In this document: positions 31,422 to 43,657 of the stretch, piece by piece
Numbering within the stretch: the stretch's first letter is position 1
Layout: each line of letters starts with the position of its first letter
Assembly: GCA_019059635.1 (NCBI GenBank)
Contig: JAGVRJ010000004.1
Coordinates: forward strand, 2,170,001 to 2,234,000
Direction: 5' to 3'
From: Proales similis
Lineage: Eukaryota > Rotifera > Eurotatoria > Ploima > Proalidae
DNA length: 64,000 bases
Notes under the pieces: generated by a model
What the model was told of the DNA's origin: nothing
What the model saw: only the letters and a program-made list of their open reading frames with translations
Databases searched by the model: none
Made by a program: the position numbers and the translations under genes

Positions 31422-34400
31422 TCAGTTTCGAGGCGTCGCTTGACGGCTCAGCCAATAGATCACATTTTGGTGGGGCCCTAAACTGCAAAACTGATTGAAC
31501 TCTCTCACAATCGTTCGCAGTTCGTTCTGCATTTCCTTTATTTTTCTTGGCTTAGTGACGCGAATTGCTTCGTTAGAGGATCTTTTACTTACAATTCTCT
31601 TCTGACTGCAAGCAGCGAATTTGCTCAATTCGTCACCAATCGACCTGTATCCTTCGTTCATTCGTTCGAATTGCATTTTGAGAATTTTTGTTTGATTTTT
31701 GAGCGCGTCAATGTTGCGCATTTTCATCTGCTCGATAAGTCCGCCGAGTTTGCTCTCTGCAGCCGGTTGTGCTGTCTCAATTGGTTCTGCAGCCTTCTCC
31801 CATTTTTGCTCTGCTTCTTCTGTGCTTGTTTGCGCATCATGTGCTTGCTTGACTAGTTCCACTGGTTCTTGGATTTTTTCAATCGATTCAATCGGAGGCT
31901 CGTATTGACAAGCCACCTCCTTGGGTTCGAGAGGCTCCATTTCCTCGTCTGCCGGTCTCTCAATTGTTTCAGGTTCAATGTTCTCTTCTTTCAACAACTC
32001 GATCTCTTTGAGGCTCGTCTCCAATTTTCCAATGCTCTCGTTCAGCTGCTCGGCCATTTCTTGCGCCAGCTCTCGTCCTACACTCGTCGCCAGGTCCATT
32101 TGTGATTTGAGCATCTTGAACACTTGCTGAAGCTTGTAATTCTCCAGTGCGGGCTCGTTGTCGGTTGGCACCGTCTCGGGCAGCCGCATAAGGTTTTTGC
32201 CAATCTGCTTGTAGAGCTAAAAGAGAAAAAGAAATGTGAAAAAGAAGCGGTAAAAAGCGAGAAAGACGGCGAATATTGACAACCTCCAATTGTTCGGAGT
32301 TGACGCATTTTAGCGCAGAGCACGCCTCTGTCTCAATTTGAGTGAACAACTCAATCAGTCGCTCGGCATCTATTCGCTGGCCACAAGTCAAATAGAAAAC
32401 ACAATGAAGCAACGCAGTGAGCAGTCTGCTCTCCTCCAAGCTCTGGCGATCCTGATCGCTGATCTGGCCGCTCTCGATTGATTCTCGTTGAATGTAAAAT
32501 ACAAACTCGTCTGAATTGTAGCTCGCGGCACCAGTTTCAACTCCAGCGCGCTTCAGTTGTCTTTTTCGAAGCAACTGATTGGCAACGTACTGCCAGAATG
32601 ATCTGGCTCGTTCTTTTAGGTAGTGCAGCTTATTGCCTGGCGTGCACGAGCTCGACTCAAGTCGGCTGAATGGATCCTTGAGCCAAATTTGATGTAGACG
32701 AACTTTGCCCGGTGACATGAGCAACGCTTCCTCGTTCTCTGTCAGATAGTTCACGTGATATTGCAGAAGCTGAGCCATTCGTTCGCAGATTTCCAACTGA
32801 AGTTTCAGCGAATTCTGCTCAGTTCGAACGGAGCTGGACTTGAGGCGAATCAGGGAGAGCATTTGAGCGAGAAAGGTGTGAATCTTGGTCGATTTGAGTC
32901 CGCTTAGATGTGCTGGTATTTCGGGCAGTTCGCTCTTCTCGTTGGTTTTTAGTGGGAACAGACGGCGATAGGCGTGAAACCAAAATTCCATTTGTCCACC
33001 TCTGACCAGTTGCGCCCGCTCATTCCAATAGGGTTTGAGCAGGCGACAGCTCAGACGAGACTGGGCTTGGAGGGCGCCGAGGTAGAGGAATATCTGATTT
33101 CATTAGCTTGAATTCGACTTTCACAGTGAGACACCACGCTACCTTGAGATCGAGGAGACAGAGCGATTCAAGATTGCAAAGATTGAGGTTTTCGACGCTG
33201 AACAAGACCTTGCTTCCGTTTACCGGCAAATATGCTTTAAATACGAATTGCCATCGCAATCGATGTGAGTTGATCGGCTCGAGTCTGAGTGAGAAGCGAT
33301 CAATGCATTCGCTTACCGTACGGAAGAACGGGACCGTCGAGTAGATTGATACTGTTTGCCAGTAAATTCCACACATGAAACTCAAATCGATCGGCATTTT
33401 GCGCCAGAGCGTCTGCAGAGTCAAGACCCAAACGGGCAAAATCAATAAAACCTTGGCCAACGTTCAATGGCGAACTAATTACCTCGCTGAAGTCTGGTGC
33501 GCAGTTCGATCTGGTCGATTTGCGGCCACGGATCAAGAGCGGCAAAGTCGCCCAGGCAAACGAGTGAGCAATCGGTCGAACATTTTTCCTTCAGCTTCCT
33601 TTCAAGCTCTTCCTGTTTGACGTCAATGAGACGTCAGTCAATCTTGACCGGAACTTGATTAAAATGGAGTTGAAAATGGAAACCTACTGGAGAGAGCGAT
33701 TTGGCCAATGAGATCATTTGAGTGCAGAAGGTTGAATTGCGCTGGTATTTGATTGGCACAATGTGAGCGAGCCATTCAAGAATAATCGACTGAGCCGAGT
33801 TGGTTTCGGCGAGAAGAAACTTGTCCAGCGAGCTGCTGCTGCTATTGTCTTGAAGTGCTGATTTGCCAATGACGACCAGCGATCGAACAAAGCAAAGACA
33901 TGCGAGCTCGTGTTCGTTCTGATCGATTGACAAGAGACCCAGAATAAAGAGAGACTCGAACACGATCGCCGAATGATACGATTCGCTTTTATTCTCCTGC
34001 AGCCATTTGATCAATTTTTCGAAATGAACCGGACGCTTGTGAGTGTGGCGAAGTGCCGATCTGATCAGAAGGATGGCTCTCAGCTGCTTGAGCGAATCGT
34101 GTTCGGCCGTAAGGCGATCCAGACTTTCGTACCAGCCGACATTCTCTGAGAATATCTCCCTGCTCTCGAGACCGATCAGATGCTCAATGGCTTGAGCTGT
34201 TTGCTCGCCTTTGAGCCAAATACAAATCAGGTTCAAATGCAGGCGTTCGTTATGCGGCTCGGCGCGCACACTCTCGAGCACATAGTCGCGCCAGGAGGCG
34301 TCCACTTGTTCAAGCGAGTCGAAAATTTTCTCGCGCAGACCGACGACTTCGGCTCGGTTCGGGTAGACATTGCTGGCCTGCTCGAGCCACTCGCGTGCCT

Positions 34401-34793
34401 TGACTGAGTCGATCGACTCGCTCATCTGCAAACATCGGCAAATGTCGAGCAGAATCTCCAAGTTCTCTTTGTTGCATTTGAAGGCTCGTTTGTAGAACTC
34501 GAGCGCCTGCGCCCAATCTTGCTCGTCTTTCTCACAAATCTGAGCCCTCAGTCTCCACGCGTGCGAGTCGAGTGAGCATTCGCTCAAGTATTTGGCCAGA
34601 TAGTCGCTGGCACTTTTGTACTCTTCGATATCAAAGTAGAGCCGGGCGATCTTCAAGCCCTCTCTGACCGACTTGAGGAAAACGAAATCAAAAAGGCGCC
34701 AGCAGCGTACACATGCCAAGTTCTTACAGCTTCGGGCGTTCGGGAGACTATTTTTCGAACGCGCTCGTCAACTGCCGCTCGCTTATTGAACAT
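31422..34793 (-). CDS. RanBP2/Nup358 N-terminal-like TPR protein
   Basis: Exons 34728-34793, 33688-34671, 33483-33612, 33322-33412, 33143-33284, 32284-33093 and 31422-32216 join in frame to 1005 aa. The start (residues 1-22) and the following ARLYFDIEEYKSASDYLAKY helices, with TPR-like repeats to about 200, resemble the N-terminal TPR domain of RanBP2. Later blocks (LCLLDLKIFLYLGALQAQS, RARSFWQYV) fit its alpha-solenoid region. The last exon is a Glu-rich coiled coil with a basic end. No Ran-binding, zinc-finger or cyclophilin domain is seen. Donor 33316-33321 (GTACGG) was chosen because the stronger GTAAGC next to it breaks the frame. A possible 26-nt intron near the end could instead extend the protein to a stop at 31273. 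Nucleoporin function is inferred. Confidence 0.6.
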
Positions 34794-35308
34794 CGCCTTA
34801 AATCTTTTATTTCTCTTTTCAACCGACCGAGTGCTGCTTCAAAAAGCAATGTGCACACAACTCAGTGAACGAACGTTGGTAAGCGGCGACATTTTACTCA
34901 ATTTGTCTTATTTCGACTCGAAGCGCCTTTTCTCAATTTTTTTGCAATCAATTCTAAACGCGTCGTTCCCAGGTGTTGAATTTGCTCCTCTGATTCCGAT
35001 TTGGCTTCACTTAGGACAAAACACAATCTGCACAAGACTTGACTCGAATTTTTTACTTTTCCAAAACCGTCTTTTTCCGGCTTCGAATGCTTCCTCTTTC
35101 CTAAATTGCAAGCTTTCGTTTGCTGCACAAATGTAAAAAACCAAAAAGGTTTTATATCAAGGAATTGGTGGCTTTTAGCCAAGTTAATGGCTCTGGTGGG
35201 TATAAATTCAACTGCTTTCCCTCTCATTCTCTACACATTTTTAATAAACACATTTATAGCAGCTGAAAGATCACTAGCGAGACTGATAGAAGCCGTTTCC
35301 ACTTTTCA
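34794..35308. other. Divergent promoter region between RanBP2-like and polycystin-like genes
   Basis: About 515 bp separating two head-to-head genes. AT-rich, with no protein-coding signal that I trust. It should hold both promoters. Confidence 0.45.
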
Positions 35309-38300
35309 ATGAGGACGTTTGGCTCATTCTTTCTGATTGCCATTTCCTATGGCTTGCTTCAGAATATTTGCGCCCAAGAATGTAAGTATCTTCGTACATT
35401 TAAATTGATTTCGGCATGAATCGCTATTTCTAAAGTTATTTATCACGAGGAGGGCTGTCTTAATAGAGTAGATCTCAATAATGAAGTCATGGAAATTCAA
35501 TATAAATACAATGATTTTCGAATGACTCGCGAAAGATGTGCCACTCTCTGTTCTCTGTTCAAATTCAAATACGCTGGATTATACAACGGGTAATGGAATT
35601 TTGATATCTAAATCGACTGGAGCTTAGAAATGTCAAACTTTCTAGATACAAATGTGATTGCTATGACGCGTTCCCATCGGATTTCAGCGCCCAACCGATG
35701 GATCACTCGTTTAACGAGAGTGACTGCTCTACACCTTGCGAAGGAAACAGCTCTCAAATTTGTGGAGGGGAAACATTTTTCTTGAAAAGTGTCTACGATG
35801 GTTTGACCGTTTAGATTTCCTGAGCTGTTCTTAAACTTAATGCTGGACTCAAAGCTTTTAATCAAACATCGCTCGGCTGCTACATTGATTTTCAAAATTC
35901 AGTGTTTCAAACAGTTTACTTTACTTGGAGTTTAATCACCAACGAACTGTGCATGACTCGTTGCCAACAAAATTCTCTTCTTTTCTCTGCCACTATGTCG
36001 AGGTAAGTTAAACTTTCTCGGCTTTCGAACATCAAGATTCAATTCTGAATGTGAATCAAGCAACTGCTATTGTGGAAATTCATCTCAAACCTATCTTGTC
36101 CACCCTGACCAGACAAAATGTGAGATTAAATGTAAAGGTAACACCACACAAATGTGCGGTGGCTCATCTTACAATGCCATGTCTGTTCTACAAATTGAAT
36201 GTAAGTAGAGCTTAACAATTTTCCATCTAACTCTAAATTGATTTGATTTAGACTTGACCAACACGAGTGTCTACGATTCGCTTAATCAGTTCTACGGTCA
36301 CAAAGGATGCTACATGAACATGGCAGATCATCGTCGAGCAGGATTGAGCTCTTCAAAACCTGCAGACTGTGCCAAATTCTGTGCATTCTTCAATCATACT
36401 TACTTTGGTCTATCTAGAACGTGAGTGTTTGAAAAATGTGTAATTATACTTCATTTTTCAACATTTAACACAAAGACTATGTCACTGTTATAACTCAATC
36501 GACGTAACTAAGCGATCGCCTGATTCCGATTGCCATGAGTTATGCTATCAACAGCCTTGTGGAAGTCGAAAAGGATTAACTTTATATTTTTCGGTTTATA
36601 CACTTGATTGTAATATCAACCAAATCTTTTTGAAGAAATGATGTTTTTTTTAACATTCAAACAGTTTACGATGTGATCATTCAATGTCCATCGAAAATTC
36701 TTGTGAAAATGGACATCAATTGCACGTTGGTGGCAATAACGATGGACAGAAACGCCACGGTCCAAGTGCTGTTCAACGACGGCGCTTCAAGTCAATTTGT
36801 GATGAACGACGAGACAGTCACTCTGGACAAAGTCTACCAATCGACCGGAACATACTCGATCACCGCAAGCATTCCTAGTCAGTCGATCACCAAGACCTTG
36901 CAGTTCAACGTCACTTTCGGTAAGAATTCGGCCATTTTAACCGTTTTAATGGGCCAAATGACTCACTGCTCGGAAAGAGGTAATACTCGCACTGGAATGT
37001 CCGTTGAATGCCAGCACTGGCCAAGTATTTGCCTGCAGTCTGAATGTGACATCGGGCGGAGTATTGATCGGTCTCTTTGTGGACTTTGGAGATGGCCAGA
37101 GTCAGACATACGAAACCACTGGAGGGAGTCTGTCCATCGAAAAGTCGTATCCGATCGCAGGCACTTACCAGATCAAGGTGCAGAATCCGACCAAGGACGA
37201 ACAGTTGCTTGAAGAGGTGACAGTGACCGGAGACCCATCGTGTTCAAGGCCGAGTGTCTCCATTCAGAAGTCGACCGCTCTCCAACAATCCACTGAGGTC
37301 GAAAGATCGGAGAGACTGGGCGCAAGTGGTCTCATCATGTTCCAGTGCGCTCTTGAGTTCACCGACTCAAAGCGATGGAGTATGTGGAGGGTGGATGAGA
37401 ACACAGGAGCTCGTCAGTCATCGGTCGATCTCTCGGGACAGCCATCAGCTTCCACAGCTGAGCTTGTGCTACCGGCCAACTGGCTTTCATTCGGAACCTA
37501 CGAGCTCAGCTTATGGGCCCAAGTGAGCTACACTGAGAATGGAGTGGCCAAGAAAGCAAGCGACGAGGCGAGCACGTTCGTCAAAGTGGTTCCCACAGGT
37601 CTGGTTGTCTCGGCATTGATGGGCGGAGTGGCAGAGATCGAACTGGGCAGTGAACAGGAGCTCGACCTGAATCCTGGTCTTCACTCAGTCGACCCCGATC
37701 AAGTGGTCTCTCTCTCTTCTCTCAGCTTCTCCTTCTTCTGCCAAGCGGGCCTAGTCGACCTTTCGAGCGAGCAGATGCTCCTCAATTCAACAAGTCCTAT
37801 CTTGAGCCCTCGAGTTCATCAAGTCCAAGGCCCGGTGAACGAAAGCTGCTTCACTGCATCGGATATCACAAGCTTGGGAGCAAGTAGACTCGTAATTCGA
37901 GCAGGGGCTCTCCGAGCCAATCGATTCTACCGCTTTTCTGTGGTCACCTCGTACTTGGGCGAGAAGTATGAACAGCAGGTGCAAGTGCATGTTCTATCCA
38001 CACCCACCAAGCCTCTTGTGTCAATTGGCTGTCGTTTCAATCAAACCTGTCGCCAGTCTTCTGCCTTTCAGCTCATCAGCTCGTCTTCTCAGCAAATCTT
38101 CGATATTGTTTGCTTCAATGGATGCAATCATAACATTCTTTACTTCAATTTTACTCTCTTGCGAGGAGAAGGCCAGTTTGGGAATCTGTCTTGGCAACCA
38201 ATATCTGACCAAGATTTGTTTCTCACTTCTAAGGGTTCGGAGCTTCTCGTTCATCAGCAGCTGTTTTCGGTTTTCTCTTTGACTAAGTTTTGGAAATTAT

Positions 38301-41300
38301 GTGCCAAGGTGACACTGGCAACTGGCGATCAAGGTCAGACCTGTCTGATTCTCAAAATCAACCAACTGCCAGAGAGTGGCGATTGCCAGGCGAGTCCATC
38401 AAGGGGCACTGCCCATTCAACGCAATTCTCAATATTTTGTCGAGGATGGGCCCTAGAGACGAGAGAGAACACTCAGTTCACTCTTTACTTGCAAGACCCT
38501 CGAATGAATTCGGTTCCCTTGGCTTTGAGCTCGAGTGGAACCAGCGCCATATTTACTGAGTTGCCCGCTGGCTCTGTCGACAATGACTACAGGCTTCAGC
38601 TATTTGTCACATTTCAGGACGAGTTGGGTCTCCAGACTCAATCTTCCGTTCTTCAACTTGTCAGGGTGTTGCCCAACTCAAATCTCTCACGAGCACTGGC
38701 CGAAGAGGTTCTCAATAGATCGAGTCAATCAGCATTTGTGCAAAGATTGAAGGCGTGCGATCTAAGTCAGTGTGCTCCCAAGATTCAATCTCTCATTTTG
38801 GACCTCGATGAAATGCAGTCTCTGAATCAGGTACAAATAGATGTTTGTCTTTAAACCTTTTCGATCTTAACTGGTTGATGAAGGACGAGCAGGCTCAAGT
38901 TAGACAAAATCTGATGTCAACTGTGGCTTCACTAAGTTCAGTCAAAATTGACTCGGTCAAACAGCTGGCCGCAATCACTTGGAGCTTGAGCAGGAATCCG
39001 GAATTCACGACTCCACGACTGGCCGTAATTTGATTGGCTCGATAAGGCAAAGTTGAAAAATAATCCAAATCAAATATTAAGGACCAAGTAGTCAGTTTCA
39101 ATAACCATCTGGCCAAGAACTTGCTTGCGATGACGGAGCAAAGCCGATTTGAGGACGTGATGGAGCTATCTTTTCTAATGCTCGAATCCGGTCGCACTTC
39201 TTTGATGGCAAGTATTTCAAGTTGACAAAATAATCCTTTTTCTTAAACTTGTCTCGCAGAGAATCAGTTCCGAGCAAAACACTTTAGACTCAGGTAATAT
39301 GTCTCCTGTCTGTTTTAAGTCTGAAACATTATTATTCTTTGAACTATTTTCGCATTTATCCTCAAGATGACAGCGCTCATGAAATGGTAAGTTGAAAAGA
39401 TTGAAAGCCTATTGACAGGTAGAGATAAGGAACGGTTCCAAAAAAGTTAAAATCAGCGATTCTGGCAAACGAGGAGACGGAAGCCGTTCTGGACAAGTTG
39501 ATCATTTTCCACATGATCACGGGGCAAACTAAAGAAATTGAGACGCAGAGCTCAACTTTGAAATACGAGAAAGTGGATGCGGTTGCGATGCAAGCTGAAA
39601 CGGAAATCAAGGACGCCAAAGTTGAAATACCCGATCCTTGCCAAATGCTTAGAGACTCGGGAATTGAGAAAAGCTGTGATCAGGTGACTCTGGTGCGTAA
39701 GCTGGCTCTGCATAGGTCACCGACTGCAGGACTACGATCTGGTGAAGAGGTTGAGCTCGATGGCTCAAAAAGTCTCCAGGTGGAATTTTACGACGGAGCT
39801 GGCGAAGAGATGGAGATTAAAAATCAAAGATCGCCCATCAGAATTAAAATTCCTCGACAAGTTTCTCTAGACGAGTTCACTTTGTTCAATTCGTCGAATA
39901 CCAACCTGACTGCAGAGGGTCTCCTCTCTTTCGGTTTCAACATCGAAAGAGGAAGCGTGTCGGCCCAAGTTCAGTTCAAGGCCGAGTCTAATTCATCGCT
40001 CGGCTACGTGGCACTGATGAAGCGCGGAGCGAGAGCTTCATCAAATGACTTCGACTGGTGGCGTCTCTTCTGTCCACAGGATTCGACAGAAGACGGCTCT
40101 TATTTGCTCTTTGTCAACATGTCACAAATCAACAGGTTCAATGGACCAGTTGGCATCAGCCTCCGAGAGCTTGATGAAAACGAGGTGGAGTCATTTTGTG
40201 AACAGAGAGGTGAAAGGCCCTCAAAAGTTCCCGTCAATGAAGAGGGCCGTCTCACTGAAAGTGTATTGGTCAGAGTGTTCCTCTCCGGCTGCTATTACCT
40301 CGACACGCAAAATGCTGAGTGGTCATCAAATGGCATGGACGAGCTGGGGTGGTCGCTGAATGGCTCTTTCTGCACAACCACTCACTTGACCGAGTTCGCC
40401 GGAGGATTTCTAGTTCTACCACCCGCTGTTGACTTTGACCAAGCATTCGCCAATGCCTCGCCTATTCAGAATCCGCTTATCTATGCCACGGTCATCTCCC
40501 TCTTGGTTCTCTTCATTCTGCTGGCGCTCCTTTGCCGCTATGCAGACCTTCAAGATCGGAAGAAAATGGGAACCACGTATTTGCACCGGCCTGGAGAAGA
40601 CAATTTCTACGAGGTGGTCTTTTTCACGGGCAACCGTCTCCACTCAGGCACCAAGTCTCGAGTGAGCGTTTTCCTAACCGGTGACCAAAGTGAGACTCAA
40701 GCTATCGAGCTTGTGGACAGAACAAGACGGCTATTCGCCAGAGGCTCAGTCGACTCATTCATCATCTCTTCATTCAAACCACTTGGTAATCTTCTCTTCC
40801 TTCGAGTGTGGAATGACAACTCGGGCCAGGGCAACTCAGCCTCCTGGTACCTGAAAAGTGTTCTAGTCAACGATCTGCAAACCGGTGAGCAGTTCTTCTT
40901 CATTTGCGAAGACTGGCTTGCAGTGGACAAGGGGGACGCAAGTCTCACTCGACTCCTTCCTGTTTGTGGCAACAAACAAAAGCGCGAGATGAATTACTTA
41001 CTGGAAAAAGAGGCCAAGCACAGTCTGAGCGACAATCATCTCTGGTTTTCAGTAATCGCTCGGCCTGTCCACAGCTCCTTCACTCGCCTTGATCGTCTCA
41101 CATGCTGCTTTGTGCTCTTGTGCATGAGCATGTTGATGAACATCCTCTACTACGACGTGGACAAAAGCAGCAACCCGAACGCCCTCCAAATCGGACCCCT
41201 GAGTCTTACGCCAGAGCAGATCGGCATCGGTCTTGTCACCAGCCTGATCGTCTTTCCGCCCAGCTTCCTGCTTGTGCAGCTGTTCCGGCGTTCTCGCCAT

Positions 41301-43499
41301 AGACGACAGTCCAAAATTCTGAAGAAAAGCAAAGCAGCCAAGACAGAAAAGGGTCCACTCACCTTTCCCTGGTGGTGCAAGATCATCGCCTATTTGCTCG
41401 CTTTCACCCTTGCAGCCACAAGTCTGTTTTTCATTCTTTTGCGCGGCCTCACGTTCGGCGACGAGAAAGTGTCCAAATGGCTCACTTCTCTTCTGTTTTC
41501 GGTGCTCAGTTCCATCCTACTGGTTCAACCTCTTCAGCTCCTTTTGTTCACTTTGTTCACTGTGCTCGTTCTGCGATCGACTGGCAATGAGCCGATCATC
41601 AAAGCCACGGATCGTTCGAGAGTCAACGATCAGACACCTGATTTGGAAACAGAGGCGCATCAGAATCTGGTGATCGGACTGAAGGACGGCTCGTTTGTTC
41701 AGAACGAGTTTGAGAAAAGGAAAAAAGACCGCTTGAATGAGGCCAAGCTGAGGTCTCTGATCTACAAACTGGCTTATCAAACTGCTTTTTTGACTCTGCT
41801 CTATTTGGTCTCCTACTCTGATCGCAGCCCTGCCAACTATTTTCTCAAAGCTCAAGTGAAGAGCACACTGCTTAATGCCGATTTCGTCAAGATAAAACAA
41901 ACAAACGACATTTGGAATTGGCTTGAGAAGACAGCAGTTCCATCACTGACACATCGATATGAGCCCGACTCGATGCCGTCGATCGGCATGGGCAGTTCAT
42001 ATCTGATAACGGAGGCAATTTTGCGCCAGATCCGAGTTGGACCAGGTAAAAGCTATTAATCCTTATCTTTTGTCTCATTTACCGCCTTGCATCTTCTTTG
42101 GTTTCAGATTCATGTGAGCTGAATGGTAAATTTCACCAAAGCATTGATTTTTGCCATTCAGAGCTTACGCTTCTCAGTCACGATACACACGATTACGGCA
42201 AAGGATGGGCAAAAAACTATTCGTCTCTCAGCCAGGACCCAGTTACACAAGCGTTTACATACACGGCTGCAGATAAAATTGACAGTCTGCCGTATGCAGG
42301 GCTCTTCACCAGCTACAAGGGCGGCGGTTTTGTGTTCAGAATGAGGGGCAATAGGTCCGAGCTTGCAGCTCATCTGGCTTCTTTGAGACGAGCAGGTTGG
42401 ATGGATAGACGGTCACGAGCCCTCTTCCTCGAGCTGGCTCTCTTCAACCCCAACGCAGATCTGTTTGTGCATGGCATTGTCCTCTTCGAGATCCTCGCCA
42501 CAGGCACCATCCTGCCCTCGGCCCGCTTCAGTCCCATGAATCTGACCAGTTTCGAGTATGGTCCCTCCTCCTTTATCCTGATCGTGTCCATCCTCTACAT
42601 GATTGTGATCACCGCCTTGACTGTGCGAGAGGTGATCAGAATGGTGCGTCTCCGCTTGGCCTATCTGAAGCAGTTCTGGAGCTACGTGCAGCTCACAGTG
42701 ATCGCCTTCTCCTGGACGGCCTTCGCCATGTATCTCTATCGTCTCTACGCCTACCACCAGATGACCAAAAAGTTCAAGGCCCGGCAGACCGAGTTCATCA
42801 ACCTTCAGGAGCTCGCCTACTGGGATGAGATGCTGAGCCTTAGCTATGGGATCGTGGCTACATTTGCAACTCTTCAGTTTTTCCCGATTCTGAGCTTCAA
42901 CTGGCGCATCTCTTTGCTGAGCCGTACATTGAGGTCTTGTCTGGTTCCGTTGATGCATTTCGTGCTGATTTTTGCCATCTATTGGCTCGCATTTGTCAAA
43001 CTCATGTATTTGGTGTTTGGATCGTCACTTGTTGAATTCAAGAGTTTTCTCAGTTCAGTTGAAACTTCGATTCAAATGATCCTCGGCAAATTCGACACCA
43101 GGCGTCTGATGGCATCCAACTCCTTCTTCGCCGTGTTGACCATCGTCGGCTACAACGTCACGGTCATATTCGTTCTCGTCAACCTATTCATCACCCTTTT
43201 GACCGAGGCGTTCACCGAACTGCGTGTTAGAATAGGCGGCCAGCAAGAGGATCTCATCGATTGGATATGGGCCAAAGTTAAAGCCAGCCTCAGTCAGAGA
43301 TTAAACAAGGCCAGGCCCGGTGATAGACTCGACACAGACCAGGATCTAAAATCGCTGTTTCGTCAAGTAGACCGCCTTTGTGCAGTGGTCGAAAAAGTGA
43401 GTCATTCGAACTTGTTGTCCAAATCATTAATTGAGTATTTTCTTTTAGAATCTGATCACAAGCAGTCTGATTGAAGTCAGTCAAGTCAAAGAGAAGTAA
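35309..43499 (+). CDS. Polycystin-1-like receptor/channel with three WSC domains
   Basis: Sixteen exons: 35309-35381, 35436-35589, 35646-35800, 35855-36002, 36037-36200, 36252-36420, 36476-36609, 36665-36919, 36978-38830, 38884-39024, 39082-39207, 39260-39293, 39367-39386, 39447-42045, 42108-43396 and 43449-43499, together 2454 aa. Order: signal peptide (1-23); three WSC carbohydrate-binding domains (about 25-330) with their Cys patterns; two PKD domains (about 333-495; FVDFGDGQSQTY, KSYPIAGTYQIKV); REJ-like region; GAIN/GPS cleavage motif CTTTHLTEF (about 1450); TM1; PLAT domain (about 1529-1640; FTGNRLHSGTKSRV); then ten more membrane helices ending in the polycystin cation-channel module. 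Polycystin-1 proteins sense extracellular cues with polycystin-2 partners, often in cilia. Intron 39208-39259 is GC-AG and exon 13 is only 20 nt. Confidence 0.92.
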
Positions 43500-43657
43500 T
43501 AGCTCTGGACTCAGCATTTAAATCGTAATTTTGCTTTTAGTTTTAATTAAAAACTCGCTTTGTGTCTTGTGTGACTGTTTGCAGAAGTAAAACTGTTAAA
43601 GCAGAAAAGTTCTGAGAATCAGTGAATTATTTATTTTTTTTCTTAACAACGACCGAG

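Noticed and set aside
37254-37526. Other frames inside the polycystin-like gene
   Set aside because: Covered by the REJ/PKD coding frame, which is continuous through 16 phase-consistent exons.
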